Source: CALFUK01 sp964398295 (GTDB lineage: Bacteria; Bacteroidota; Bacteroidia; Chitinophagales; Saprospiraceae). From it: DNA of 27,722 nt. The position numbers and the translations under genes are program-made. Positions within the stretch are counted from its first letter, which is position 1; the number at the start of each line of letters is the position of its first letter. Below, one piece after another: positions 9,042 to 17,435 of this stretch. The DNA lies in the NCBI GenBank assembly GCA_964398295.1, contig CAYNMW010000040.1:1-27722 (forward strand). The letters are read 5' to 3'. The notes beneath the pieces are model-generated. The model saw only the letters and a list, made by a program, of their open reading frames with translations. It had not been told where the DNA came from and did no database searches.

Positions 9042-10698
9042 AAATTTCGACAAACTTTTACAAGAGAAATTGAAGGGGCACGAATATGCCAATTCTGGTC
9101 CTGATTGGAGCAGAATGGAGAGTGCTATGAATGAAGCTGATAAAGATTTAAGTGTCGATTCAGAAATCAGAAACAGGCTTAAGCATCACGAAGTCACTTA
9201 TCAACCTTCCCATTGGGAATTGTTGAAAGAGCGTTTGGAATTTGAAAAGAAATTAAAGGAGAGAATTATTTTCTCCAAACTAGCAGAAACGGTTATACTA
9301 ATACTGTTAGTCATGAGCGTTCTTCAATTCACAGAATTTAAAAACCTTCAGAAAAAGGCTCCTTCACAAGACTTTGCTGCTGAAGAGACATCAAATAGCC
9401 AAAACGACGAGCTTACCTTAGACAATCACATTGTAGCTGTAGCAGCTGCTGGGAATTTTAATAATCCAGCTACAATTGCTGCGTCGCATCATATTCCCAC
9501 CAGTCAACATGAAACCTTTGGTGCATTAGTATTTACTCAGACGAGTACAAATACTGAGCGAACAGTTGCAACAAAATTTTCAGATGATTCTCAATCCAGA
9601 GCCATAGAATTCACCAGCATTCAAATCTCCAACAGATTCGAATCCAAAAACTCCTCTGATGTTGTGGAAAAAACTCCATCCGAATTTTTACGCAATGGTG
9701 ATGGTATTATTAAGAATGAAAGCAATGGCGATAATGGTCAAACTAACAAGTCTGCTATCGAAGCCCTTTCTGCAGATAGTAAACCTACTGCATCAATAAC
9801 ACCTCTATTACCAAAAACCGATGTTCGTTTGGATGAAAAAGCTTCACCCATAGATAAACATATTACACTTTCAAGTTTGGAAACAACTGCAACAACTGTT
9901 GCTGCTCCAGTTATCGTCTCAAATTTATTTGAAAAAGAAAGATGGATTGGTTTTTCGTCTGGTGTTGACATCAACACAATCAATGCTCCAATTAGTTTTA
10001 GTTTAATCACCGAACCTCAAAATTTTCTGATCACTAATGTTTCATCTGGATTCAACTATGGCATAAAAAGAGGAGCCAATGAATTTACTACAGGCATCAA
10101 TTATTCAGTAAAATCATATGATCCTAATTTTATTGAGGAAGTTGAAGTGCCTGAAGAAATACTGGTTGACGAAACACAAGTGTTTAGTGAAACTGTTGAT
10201 GTGAATAGTGAGATAATAGACGAAACTCAAGTGATTAGCGAGACTATTGAAGGGAATTCAAGCTTTTACGATAGACAGCACACGCTAGAAAAATACGCAA
10301 TCGTTTCACTCCCTGGCCAATATCGTAGACACTTTAATCATACTGCCAAATTACATACTTATGCTTTTGCAGGCCTTGCAGCAAATCTTGTTATACGTAC
10401 AGAATTTGCACAGACAGATCAACTAACAAAAGGATTACCACGTCCAAAATTTGAAAGAGATGAGGCTGCTAAATTCCAGAGTTCAGATTTTTCTCCAGGC
10501 TTCTTTGATGGTGGACACTATACGGACAATCTATACTTTACTGCAATTGGAGGTATTGGTATAGAAAGACAAGTCAGCAAGTTCAAGGTATTTGCTGAAG
10601 GTCAATATCAACGAAATGTATTTGCTTCTATTCTTGGTCCAAGAAATGTTACGCTTAACTCAGTCTCCATCTATGCGGGTGTGAAATATCGCATCTGA
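9031..10698 (+). CDS. Anti-sigma-like membrane protein with C-terminal beta-barrel-like domain
   Basis: This 555-residue protein has a short cytoplasmic part (residues 1-80), a single membrane helix at about 83-101, a long Ser/Thr/Asn-rich low-complexity linker, and a C-terminal region (from about 300) built like an outer-membrane beta-barrel, ending SIYAGVKYRI. The cytoplasmic part holds two copies of one motif: LKGHEYANSGPDWSRMESAM (14-33) and LKHHEVTYQPSHWELLKERL (50-69). A 17-residue unit is duplicated at about 378-411. It overlaps the sigma factor gene by 11 bases, so it is probably its regulator. The anti-sigma role is inferred from position and topology; no zinc-binding anti-sigma motif is seen. 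Having one membrane helix and a barrel-like end in one chain is odd and raises the question of where it sits. Confidence 0.75.
   Translation: MRDKNFDKLLQEKLKGHEYANSGPDWSRMESAMNEADKDLSVDSEIRNRLKHHEVTYQPSHWELLKERLEFEKKLKERIIFSKLAETVILILLVMSVLQFTEFKNLQKKAPSQDFAAEETSNSQNDELTLDNHIVAVAAAGNFNNPATIAASHHIPTSQHETFGALVFTQTSTNTERTVATKFSDDSQSRAIEFTSIQISNRFESKNSSDVVEKTPSEFLRNGDGIIKNESNGDNGQTNKSAIEALSADSKPTASITPLLPKTDVRLDEKASPIDKHITLSSLETTATTVAAPVIVSNLFEKERWIGFSSGVDINTINAPISFSLITEPQNFLITNVSSGFNYGIKRGANEFTTGINYSVKSYDPNFIEEVEVPEEILVDETQVFSETVDVNSEIIDETQVISETIEGNSSFYDRQHTLEKYAIVSLPGQYRRHFNHTAKLHTYAFAGLAANLVIRTEFAQTDQLTKGLPRPKFERDEAAKFQSSDFSPGFFDGGHYTDNLYFTAIGGIGIERQVSKFKVFAEGQYQRNVFASILGPRNVTLNSVSIYAGVKYRI
10162..10263 (+). 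repeat. Tandem 51-bp repeat (2 copies) inside the anti-sigma-like gene
   Basis: Two adjacent units of 51 bases encode ILVDETQVFSETVDVNS and EIIDETQVISETIEGNS. The DNA copies differ at several sites, mostly conservative, so the duplication is not very recent. The unit is acidic and lies within a predicted surface loop or insertion of the barrel-like region. Confidence 0.85.
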
Positions 10699-10754
10699 TT
10701 GTCATTTCTGTTACAAAACAACAGCACAACAGCCTGATTTAGATTCAAAGTATT

Positions 10755-10762
10755 TACTTTTG
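10755..10762 (+). promoter_or_regulatory. Perfect -7 box (TACTTTTG) upstream of the DUF547 gene
   Basis: TACTTTTG matches the Bacteroidota TAnnTTTG box exactly. The -33 element is poor (CCTG at 10733-10736, 18 bases upstream). The DUF547 start codon is eight bases after the box, so the transcript would have almost no leader. Confidence 0.4.
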
Positions 10763-10770
10763 TACAGTTT

Positions 10771-11556
10771 ATGAAGAATCTCTGTCTAGTACTTACGCTC
10801 CTAATTATTACTAGCTCTTGTAGTAGTGTTATCAATCTACTCACCAAAAAAAGAGACGCCGTGTCAAATAAATCCCAATCCACTCCAATTGACTATACCA
10901 TTTGGAATAATCTGTTGCAGAAACATGTCAAGGACAATGGAAGAGTTGACTATAAAGGTTTTATGGGAGATTCAGACCAGTTTAATTCGTTTTTACAATC
11001 CATTCAAAACAGCCATCCAAACGATAATAATTGGTCAAAGGATGAGCAGCTGGCATTTTGGATTAATACCTATAATGCATTCACTGTCAAAACAATTCTT
11101 GACAATTACCCAGTAGAAGGAATCAAAAAAATTAAATCAGGTGTACCATTCATTAACTCTGTTTGGGATGTAAAAAACATTGATATAGAAACTGAAACGT
11201 ATAGCCTAAACCAGATTGAACATGGAATTTTAAGAGCAGCATTCGTGGAACCAAGAATACATTTTGCTGTCAATTGTGCTTCTATTTCTTGTCCTAATTT
11301 ATTGAATGAAGCCTATTTCCCAAATCAGATCGATTCGCAACTGAATAAAGTTGCCAAAGAATTTTTATATGATCCGACGAAAAATGAAATCACTGGCGAC
11401 AAACTTAAAGTTTCGAAAATATTCAATTGGTACAAATCTGACTTTACTAAGAATGGATCTCTTAATGCATACTTGCAGCAATTCATAGATGCTGATATCT
11501 CTTCAAAGAAAATAGGATATGCAGATTACGATTGGAACTTAAATGATGTTGAGTAG
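10771..11556 (+). CDS. DUF547 domain lipoprotein
   Basis: The product is 261 residues with a lipoprotein signal (MKNLCLVLTLLIITSSCSS; lipobox cysteine at residue 17). The rest matches the DUF547 family. It has WINTYNAFTVKTILDNYP, then SVWDVKNI, then HFAVNCASISCPNL with two cysteines, and a closing KVSKIFNWYKSDF. DUF547 resembles papain-like/transglutaminase-like folds and the conserved cysteine could be catalytic, but no activity is established. The protein is expected on the periplasmic side of a membrane. The gene has its own candidate promoter and is followed by the aminotransferase gene after 31 bases. Confidence 0.9.
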   Translation: MKNLCLVLTLLIITSSCSSVINLLTKKRDAVSNKSQSTPIDYTIWNNLLQKHVKDNGRVDYKGFMGDSDQFNSFLQSIQNSHPNDNNWSKDEQLAFWINTYNAFTVKTILDNYPVEGIKKIKSGVPFINSVWDVKNIDIETETYSLNQIEHGILRAAFVEPRIHFAVNCASISCPNLLNEAYFPNQIDSQLNKVAKEFLYDPTKNEITGDKLKVSKIFNWYKSDFTKNGSLNAYLQQFIDADISSKKIGYADYDWNLNDVE

Positions 11557-11587
11557 GAATGATTAGCTTTATAGCTAAACGGTTCTT

Positions 11588-12742
11588 ATGATTCGTCGAC
11601 CATTGTTTCAATCTAAATTACCAGAAGGAGAAACTACCATTTTCACCATCATGTCGGCATTGGCTACAAAACATAATGCCATCAACCTTGGACAAGGCTT
11701 TCCTAATTTTGACACTCCTGACAAACTAAAGGAATTGGTTAATCAGTATGTTAATGATCGTAAAAATCAATACTGTCCAATGCCAGGCTTAATTCAATTG
11801 CGCGAAGTCTTGTCATCCAAATTAGAACGGTCTTATCAACGTAGGTTAAATCCAGAAAAGGAGATAACGATTATTGCAGGAGCAACACAAGGACTATTTA
11901 CTGCAATTAATGCTTTTGTACATGCAGGGGACGAAGTCATCATTATTGAACCAGCCTATGATTCCTACAAACCAACAATTGAGTTGGTAGGCGCAATTGC
12001 AATCCCATACGAGTTGCAAGGTCCAGAATTTAAAATTAATTGGGACGAATTTGCTCAACTGATCAGTACTAAAACACGGATGATCATCATTAACAGTCCG
12101 CATAACCCAATTGGTAAAACGCTAAAGGAATCAGATCTTTTAGCACTTCAACATGTAACTGAGGGAACAGACATAATCGTATTAAGTGACGAAGTTTATC
12201 AACATTTGATTTATGACGATCAGGAGCATCAAAGTGTTTTAAAGTTTGATGGCTTATTTCAACGATCGATTGTTGTATTCTCTTTTGGTAAAACTTTTCA
12301 TAGCACAGGTTGGAAACTTGGCTACTGTGCAGCACCCGACTATTTAATGGACGAATTTAGAAAGGTACATCAATGGAATGTGTTCTGTGTGAATTCATTT
12401 TTGCAATACGCACTTGCTGACTACCTACAAGATCCATCGACCTACGAATATTTACCTGCATTTTATCAACAGAAAAGGGACTTGCTTTTGGACGTCCTAA
12501 GTCAATCTCGTTTCACTCCTTTACAATCAGAAGGCACGTTTTTTCAATTATTTGCCTATGATAAAATATCATCTCAAGCAGATACAGAGTTTGTTAAAAC
12601 GATGACTATAGACTATGGTGTGACTGCAATTCCAGTTTCTGTCTTTTATACAAATCGCAAACAAACTGGTACCATTCGTTTTTGCTTTGCTAAAACCGAC
12701 GAGTTACTTATCGAAGCAGGAAGTCGCCTTTGTAAAATGTAA
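11588..12742 (+). CDS. Methionine-type aminotransferase (PLP-dependent, class I/II)
   Basis: This 384-residue cytoplasmic enzyme belongs to the fold-type I aminotransferases and most resembles the YbdL/methionine aminotransferase group. Features seen are NLGQGFPNFDTPD near the N-terminus, AGATQGLF for the cofactor phosphate, NSPHNPIGK, SDEVYQH with the conserved Asp and Tyr, and SFGKTFHSTGWKLGY with the PLP lysine K235. An arginine in TIRFCFAK (near the C-terminus) binds the substrate carboxylate in this fold. The probable reaction is transfer of an amino group between an amino acid such as methionine and a 2-oxo acid. Kynurenine or aromatic specificity is an alternative. A small palindrome (TTAGCT-TTAT-AGCTAA, 11563-11578) lies in the gap before it, without a T tract. 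Confidence 0.9.
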   Translation: MIRRPLFQSKLPEGETTIFTIMSALATKHNAINLGQGFPNFDTPDKLKELVNQYVNDRKNQYCPMPGLIQLREVLSSKLERSYQRRLNPEKEITIIAGATQGLFTAINAFVHAGDEVIIIEPAYDSYKPTIELVGAIAIPYELQGPEFKINWDEFAQLISTKTRMIIINSPHNPIGKTLKESDLLALQHVTEGTDIIVLSDEVYQHLIYDDQEHQSVLKFDGLFQRSIVVFSFGKTFHSTGWKLGYCAAPDYLMDEFRKVHQWNVFCVNSFLQYALADYLQDPSTYEYLPAFYQQKRDLLLDVLSQSRFTPLQSEGTFFQLFAYDKISSQADTEFVKTMTIDYGVTAIPVSVFYTNRKQTGTIRFCFAKTDELLIEAGSRLCKM

Positions 12743-12830
12743 TTTCAATTTTTCTGAGTACATTTAATTCTGAGGAAACGGGTGTCTTCTCAACTTTCAA
12801 TTTGTAAGTTGCCTAAACTATTATGACATA

Positions 12831-13649
12831 ATGGGATATTTTATAGGTCATCTTCATCCAGCTTTGGTTCACTTACCAATTGGATTTATCATACTGGCAA
12901 TTCTTTCAGAATTTTTCAGAACAGAAAAGGTAAAACCGATCAGTTCATTCTTATGGATCTCAAGTGCTATAGCTTCTATTCTTACAATGACTACTGGTAT
13001 CGTTGCATTGCGCTCAGGTTATTATGAAGGAGCCAATATGTTTATTCATCTGTTGTGTGGCTATTCAATCACTCTAATCACATCATTAATTGCTTTTTCG
13101 AAATGGAAAAACAAACAGTGGTCCTCTATGCTATATACTGTATTGAAAGCGATCCTCATCATTTTATTATTCGTAGGTGGTCACCAAGGTGGAGAACTCA
13201 CTCATGGCGAAGAACATTTACAACTACCATTTAGCAAACAAGAAGTACTAAATTTTGATGCACTTAATGCAATGGACAGCATCGATGTTTATGCACATAT
13301 CGTACAACCAATCTTCGACCATAAATGCAGTCGATGTCATGAACCGGATGATGCCAGAGGCAAATTGGATATGACTAGTGAAAAAGGATTGTTAGATAGA
13401 TCGTCTGGTGATCCAGGTATAGTGCCTGGCAATCTAAAAGAAAGTGACATATTCAAAAGAATCACCTTGAACCCTTCTCACAAAAAATTTATGCCTCCAA
13501 GCGGTCCAAAAATGAGTTATGGTGAAATAAAAGTAGTGGAGTGGTGGATAAAAAATGGTGCCTCGTTCTCTTCAAATTTAAGAAGCCAGGAACTATCAAA
13601 TGATGATCAGCAGTTTTTTAAGGATGAATTTGGAATTGTTCTTAATTGA
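12831..13649 (+). CDS. DUF2231 membrane protein with C-terminal cytochrome c domain
   Basis: The protein has 272 residues. The N-terminal 120 form about four membrane helices, starting IGHLHPALVHLPIGF, with histidines in the first helix and others later (FIHLLCGY, GGHQGG), as in the DUF2231 family. A periplasmic C-terminal domain (about 155-250) carries a heme c site CSRCH (166-170) and an MPPSGPKMS segment whose Met221 is a likely distal ligand. It resembles the Planctomycete-type cytochrome c domains used in membrane redox chains. The histidines in the membrane part could bind heme b, which would make it a quinol- or cytochrome-linked electron carrier; that is inference. It is monocistronic, followed by a short CTTCGG hairpin without a T tract. 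Confidence 0.88.
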   Translation: MGYFIGHLHPALVHLPIGFIILAILSEFFRTEKVKPISSFLWISSAIASILTMTTGIVALRSGYYEGANMFIHLLCGYSITLITSLIAFSKWKNKQWSSMLYTVLKAILIILLFVGGHQGGELTHGEEHLQLPFSKQEVLNFDALNAMDSIDVYAHIVQPIFDHKCSRCHEPDDARGKLDMTSEKGLLDRSSGDPGIVPGNLKESDIFKRITLNPSHKKFMPPSGPKMSYGEIKVVEWWIKNGASFSSNLRSQELSNDDQQFFKDEFGIVLN

Positions 13650-14059
13650 ATAAGCCTTCGGGCTAATGTTTCCAATTGTTTTGACATTATGTAACACTTA
13701 GCACTCAAAACTCGCGACTAAAGTGAGACTAAAAGATCACCCACCTAACCTACCTCAAGGGCAGGGCCAAACAGTTTAAAAACATGAAATACGTTACTCA
13801 TTGTTTAACAGCATTGCTTCTTTCGGTTTATTAGAAAATTTCTCTATTGCAAACTTGATTGATTCATAGCCATTTAATCTAAATACATTTATCGTTATTG
13901 ATTTAATGATTGAGACGTTTCAAGCAATAGTACCAGTACGGATATGTTGGCATCTTCATTTAGTATTACATCTTTGACCCAATGTAGTTTGTTCTCAACA
14001 CTCCACTGATCTCTTATTCCTTTTGCAAAGTATAACTTCTATTGAGGAAATTTAATTTG
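13650..14059. other. Intergenic region holding a decayed insertion sequence
   Basis: Between the cytochrome gene and the DUF4249 gene. Positions 13653-13664 form a four-pair hairpin with a UUCG loop and no T tract. Positions 13794-14040 carry the transposase remnant described separately. A sequence beginning CAGGGCCAAACAGTTTAAAA at 13762 is a tentative insertion sequence end. The rest (about 13665-13761) holds nothing recognised. Confidence 0.6.
13794..14040 (-). pseudogene. ISAs1-family transposase remnant (C-terminal end)
   Basis: Read on the minus strand, 14038-13940 encodes LYFAKGIRDQWSVENKLHWV followed by KDVILNEDANI, the conserved C-terminal segment of ISAs1-type (H-repeat) transposases (GI/RxHWxxENxLHWxxDVxxxED). 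The reading then shifts by one base near 13940 and continues, with an internal TGA (13922-13920), as RTGTIA, stop, NVSIIKSITINVFRLNGYES up to TAA at 13796-13794. This matches the usual NxxIIRxIAxNLL ending of the family. An in-frame TAG (14041-14039) precedes the first part and the N-terminal two thirds are absent. With at least three lesions it cannot make transposase. It lies immediately downstream of the intact DUF4249 gene. Confidence 0.88.
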
Positions 14060-14953
14060 CTATTCTTGAATCACTCTTGACTCAGAGGAGACTGCTGCAA
14101 CATTAAAAAAGCCAATAACGAGGTCTTCTCCAGATGTACAATTCGAAATATTACTTCTTGTATTTGCAACCGGTAAGGCAAATATGCCGTTGTCTCCATT
14201 TGTTATCTGATCTCGTGCAATCTCCAAAAATTGGAATGCATCTTGACTAATGGAATGAATTTCTACTTTGACAACATCTTCAGGTTCCCAGGGAATTGGG
14301 TTAAAGTCTTCATCTATAGGATTGATCAGTTCTCGGATTGGGCTGATGAAAACTATACCATCTACGCCTGTCCCAGCATCAAATGCTCCATCAAATGCTA
14401 TATTAAGTTCTCTTGGATTATCGCGAAATACACCATTCTTGTATGACCGGATCCAATAAGCGTCTCCCAGACCGACAAAATCTCTTGCAAAGAATTGGGT
14501 AAATAATCCATCATCAGAAAAGAATTCATTCTCTCTGAACTCTACTCCAATTGAATCAATGACTGGTACTCTGTTGATGGTTGAATTTGCACAAAACGTA
14601 TCCTCACCAATGTTTACATTCAATTCAAAAGAATTCCCGACAGTACCTAAGATCCCATTGGTTGATGGATCATATACATACTGACCATTATCTGTAAAGG
14701 TAAATGAAAACTCCATTCCATCATCTCTGATCAAATTCACTATAGCCTCATTAACTCTAGGAGTCTCTTCTGCGTTAAAGAAGTTTTGAGTTTGTGAAAT
14801 CGTAATTACCTGTGGCTCATCCATATCAGTGACCCATGCATCAAAAACTAACTCAGGTTCAAATTCATCCAACTCAATATCGACGACATCTTCACAAGAA
14901 CTGATGATAAAGCAGACCAACAAGAATATATATATATGATTAATACACTTCAT
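14060..14953 (-). CDS. DUF4249 lipoprotein partner of the TonB-dependent receptor
   Basis: The product is 297 residues with a lipoprotein signal (MKCINHIYIFLLVCFIISSC; lipobox cysteine at residue 20). The beta-rich body fits DUF4249: PELVFDAWVTD early on, a strand with VITISQTQNF, a helix near FQFLEIARDQI, and the characteristic ending DLVIGFFNVAAVSS. It starts two bases after the receptor's stop codon, so the two form an operon. In Bacteroidota, DUF4249 proteins are regularly encoded next to receptors of this type and probably act as surface partners in uptake; the ligand is unknown. The C-terminus appears complete despite the transposase remnant starting close behind it. Confidence 0.88.
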   Translation of the reverse strand: MKCINHIYIFLLVCFIISSCEDVVDIELDEFEPELVFDAWVTDMDEPQVITISQTQNFFNAEETPRVNEAIVNLIRDDGMEFSFTFTDNGQYVYDPSTNGILGTVGNSFELNVNIGEDTFCANSTINRVPVIDSIGVEFRENEFFSDDGLFTQFFARDFVGLGDAYWIRSYKNGVFRDNPRELNIAFDGAFDAGTGVDGIVFISPIRELINPIDEDFNPIPWEPEDVVKVEIHSISQDAFQFLEIARDQITNGDNGIFALPVANTRSNISNCTSGEDLVIGFFNVAAVSSESRVIQE

Positions 14954-14955
14954 TC

Positions 14956-17361
14956 TTAAAAACTAAAATTATATGTAATGGCTGGAATAAAATTGCCTAC
15001 AACACTCAACCTGACAGCCTCTGTGTTAATGGGTGCACCAGCAGGTTGCTCACTAAAGTCCTGCCTAAAGAAGATGGAAAATGCATTCCTACGACTATAG
15101 ACATTGTAAACAGAAAAGACCCATTCTCCCTTCCATCGCTTACCTGGCTTGTCTTTCCCTTTTAAAGTAGCCGATAAATCCAGACGATGAAATGTTGGTA
15201 TACGAACATTGTTTCTTGAATTTTCCAGATTATGAGGAATGACAAATCCTTGTTGCTCAAATCTAGAAGTCGCAAACGTAACAGGTGTTCCTGAAATCAG
15301 AGCAAAATTACTACTCAACGAAAATCGTTTACTCACCTCATAGAAAGTGGTCAAACTCAGATTGTGAGTTTGATCAAATCTGGATGGAAACCACTCGTTG
15401 TTATTGATACCAGGTACAAGACGTTCTGTTCTTGCCAGTGTATAACTCAGCCATCCTGTAAATTTGCCTTCGTTCTTCTTCAAAAGAAATTCCAAGCCAT
15501 ATGCGCGACCCTCTCCTTCTAGCAAATCCCCTTCAATAAATTCATTGAGCAAAATATCTGCACCATCTATGTAATCAACAAGTCGATTAAAATCTTTGTA
15601 GTAGGCTTCAGCTGAAAATTCGTACACATTATCATTAAAATTTTTGAAAAACCCTATTGCAACTTGATCCGCACTCTGAGGACTTAAATTATTTGTGCTT
15701 GGTATCCAAACATCCACGGGAGTAGACGCTGCTGTGTTAGATATCAAATGTATATACTGAGCAGTTCGATTATAACTTGCTTTCAACGAAGTAGATTCAT
15801 TCAATTGATATTTGAAAGCTAGTCGAGGTTCGAAGTTGTGGTACGTTTGGATTGATTCAAATTGTCCGAAAGTTTCTGCAGAAGTGACAGGTCTTCTTGT
15901 TCCTAATTCAGCTTCTCCAAAAGTAAAAGCAGTGCCTTCTCCAGTATAATTAAATGATGAAAATCGCAATCCAACATTCATTTCTATATTGTTGCCGATT
16001 TTGATTTCATCTTCTACATATATGGCAGTTTCAATAGCATACTTTGGATCAAGACTCAAATCGGTAATTTCTCCTTCGCTGATTCCGACTGCACGCCCTG
16101 GTTGAAATTTATAAATAATGCCTTGTCCTCCAAACCTTAGAAGGTTATTGGGATTGAGAAAATAACTCAATTCCGGTTTAACACTATAATTCACAATAGA
16201 AGCGTCCCAATCAAATCCGTTTTGGGAGTCATCACCAAAGCTGATATCATAGTCATATTCGCTAGCAAACAATGTGACGTTGGAAAATAATTTGTCACTG
16301 AATAAATGATTCCATCTCAATGTTGCAGTTCTATTTCCCCAGTTGAATCCAGCTTGGTCTCCAAAACCAAAATTGTCTCTGCCAGTATATCCTGAGAGAA
16401 ATATTCTGTTCTTAGCATTAATGTTGTAATTCGCCTTGGCTGTCAGATCAAAGAAATTCAATACCGAGTCATCAAGATCATCATTTAAAAAAGGTTTTGC
16501 TAACACATCAATATATGATCGTCTACCTGCTATAATAAAAGAGGCTTTGTCTTTGATTAAAGGTGCCTCTATTGATAAGCGACTAAAGATTGCGCCAATA
16601 CCTCCATTCACCTCAAGGCGCTTTGAATTGCCTTCTTTCATTCTCACATCTAGAATAGAAGAAAGGCGTCCACCATATCTTGACGGTATTCCCCCTTTAT
16701 ACAACTTGACATCTTTTACAGCGTCCGGATTGAACACCGAGAAAAAGCCAAACAAGTGAGATGAATTATAAACAGGCGCTTCATCTAGCAAGACTAGATT
16801 TTGATCTATACTGCCTCCTCTCACATTGAATCCAGCAGCACCTTCCCCAACGGTACTTACTCCTGGCAACAACTGTATACTTCTAAGCACTTCAACCTCG
16901 CCAAGTAATGCAGGTAATTTTTGGATTGTTTTGATGTCAAGGCTATTCACACTAGATTCAACATCACTCACATTTGAATTTGCTGCTTTAGAGCTGACAA
17001 CTACCTCTGTCAGTTCTGTAGATGCAAAACCCAATTCAATATCTGTACTTATATTCTGCTGTAGAGAAATCTCCCTGTTCACAGATTCGTAGCCTAAATA
17101 GGAATACAGTAGTTCATAATCCCCAGCTGGAAGAGAAATGGAATAAAACCCATATTCATTGGAGGTTGTACCTACTCCTACACTAGAAATATAAACATTT
17201 GCACCAATTAATGTCTCACCGTCTGATGCGTCTCTAATGTATCCGTTGACGGTATATTTGGTTTCCTGAGCAAATATTGCCTGCGAAATGAATAACAATA
17301 CAACAACTCTAAACCACTTAACAAAAGAAAACTTCACGCAAAAAGAACGCTCAAAACTCAT
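14956..17361 (-). CDS. TonB-dependent outer-membrane receptor
   Basis: This 801-residue protein has a signal peptide, then a carboxypeptidase-regulatory-like domain (about 35-115; VNGYIRDASDGETLIGANVY, ending in LGYESVNREI). It has a plug domain (about 130-240, containing LLPGVSTVGEGAAGFNVRGG and GGIPSRYGGRLSSILDVRM) and a 22-strand-type barrel to the end (NFIPAITYNFSF). The ATG at 17361 is the only methionine in the signal region. It should import a large or scarce substrate using TonB energy; there is no SusD gene, the partner here being a DUF4249 protein. It is divergent from a MarR-type regulator with 74 bases between, so that regulator may control it. The substrate cannot be read. Confidence 0.95.
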   Translation of the reverse strand: MSFERSFCVKFSFVKWFRVVVLLFISQAIFAQETKYTVNGYIRDASDGETLIGANVYISSVGVGTTSNEYGFYSISLPAGDYELLYSYLGYESVNREISLQQNISTDIELGFASTELTEVVVSSKAANSNVSDVESSVNSLDIKTIQKLPALLGEVEVLRSIQLLPGVSTVGEGAAGFNVRGGSIDQNLVLLDEAPVYNSSHLFGFFSVFNPDAVKDVKLYKGGIPSRYGGRLSSILDVRMKEGNSKRLEVNGGIGAIFSRLSIEAPLIKDKASFIIAGRRSYIDVLAKPFLNDDLDDSVLNFFDLTAKANYNINAKNRIFLSGYTGRDNFGFGDQAGFNWGNRTATLRWNHLFSDKLFSNVTLFASEYDYDISFGDDSQNGFDWDASIVNYSVKPELSYFLNPNNLLRFGGQGIIYKFQPGRAVGISEGEITDLSLDPKYAIETAIYVEDEIKIGNNIEMNVGLRFSSFNYTGEGTAFTFGEAELGTRRPVTSAETFGQFESIQTYHNFEPRLAFKYQLNESTSLKASYNRTAQYIHLISNTAASTPVDVWIPSTNNLSPQSADQVAIGFFKNFNDNVYEFSAEAYYKDFNRLVDYIDGADILLNEFIEGDLLEGEGRAYGLEFLLKKNEGKFTGWLSYTLARTERLVPGINNNEWFPSRFDQTHNLSLTTFYEVSKRFSLSSNFALISGTPVTFATSRFEQQGFVIPHNLENSRNNVRIPTFHRLDLSATLKGKDKPGKRWKGEWVFSVYNVYSRRNAFSIFFRQDFSEQPAGAPINTEAVRLSVVGNFIPAITYNFSF

Positions 17362-17435
17362 AAAATGTTAGCGTTTATCAATTATTTTTCAATAAGTTAG
17401 CGATCTATTAACTAAACTTCTTCTAACTATAACTA
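17362..17435. promoter_or_regulatory. Divergent control region between receptor and MarR genes
   Basis: The 74-base gap contains two direct copies of GTTAGCG (17367-17373 and 17396-17402, 29 bases apart) and an inverted half (CTAAC, 17423-17427). The segment GTTAGCGATCTATTAAC is also partly symmetric (GTTA/TAAC). These are candidate binding sites for the MarR protein encoded next to them. Both promoters must lie here, but no good -7 box is seen. Confidence 0.4.

Noticed and set aside
11563..11578. TTAGCT-TTAT-AGCTAA inverted repeat between DUF547 and aminotransferase genes
   Set aside because: AT-rich six-base arms without a T tract; may be chance. Mentioned only in the gene entry.
13653..13664. 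AGCC-UUCG-GGCT hairpin after the cytochrome gene
   Set aside because: Only four base pairs and no T tract follow, so it is too weak to call a terminator.
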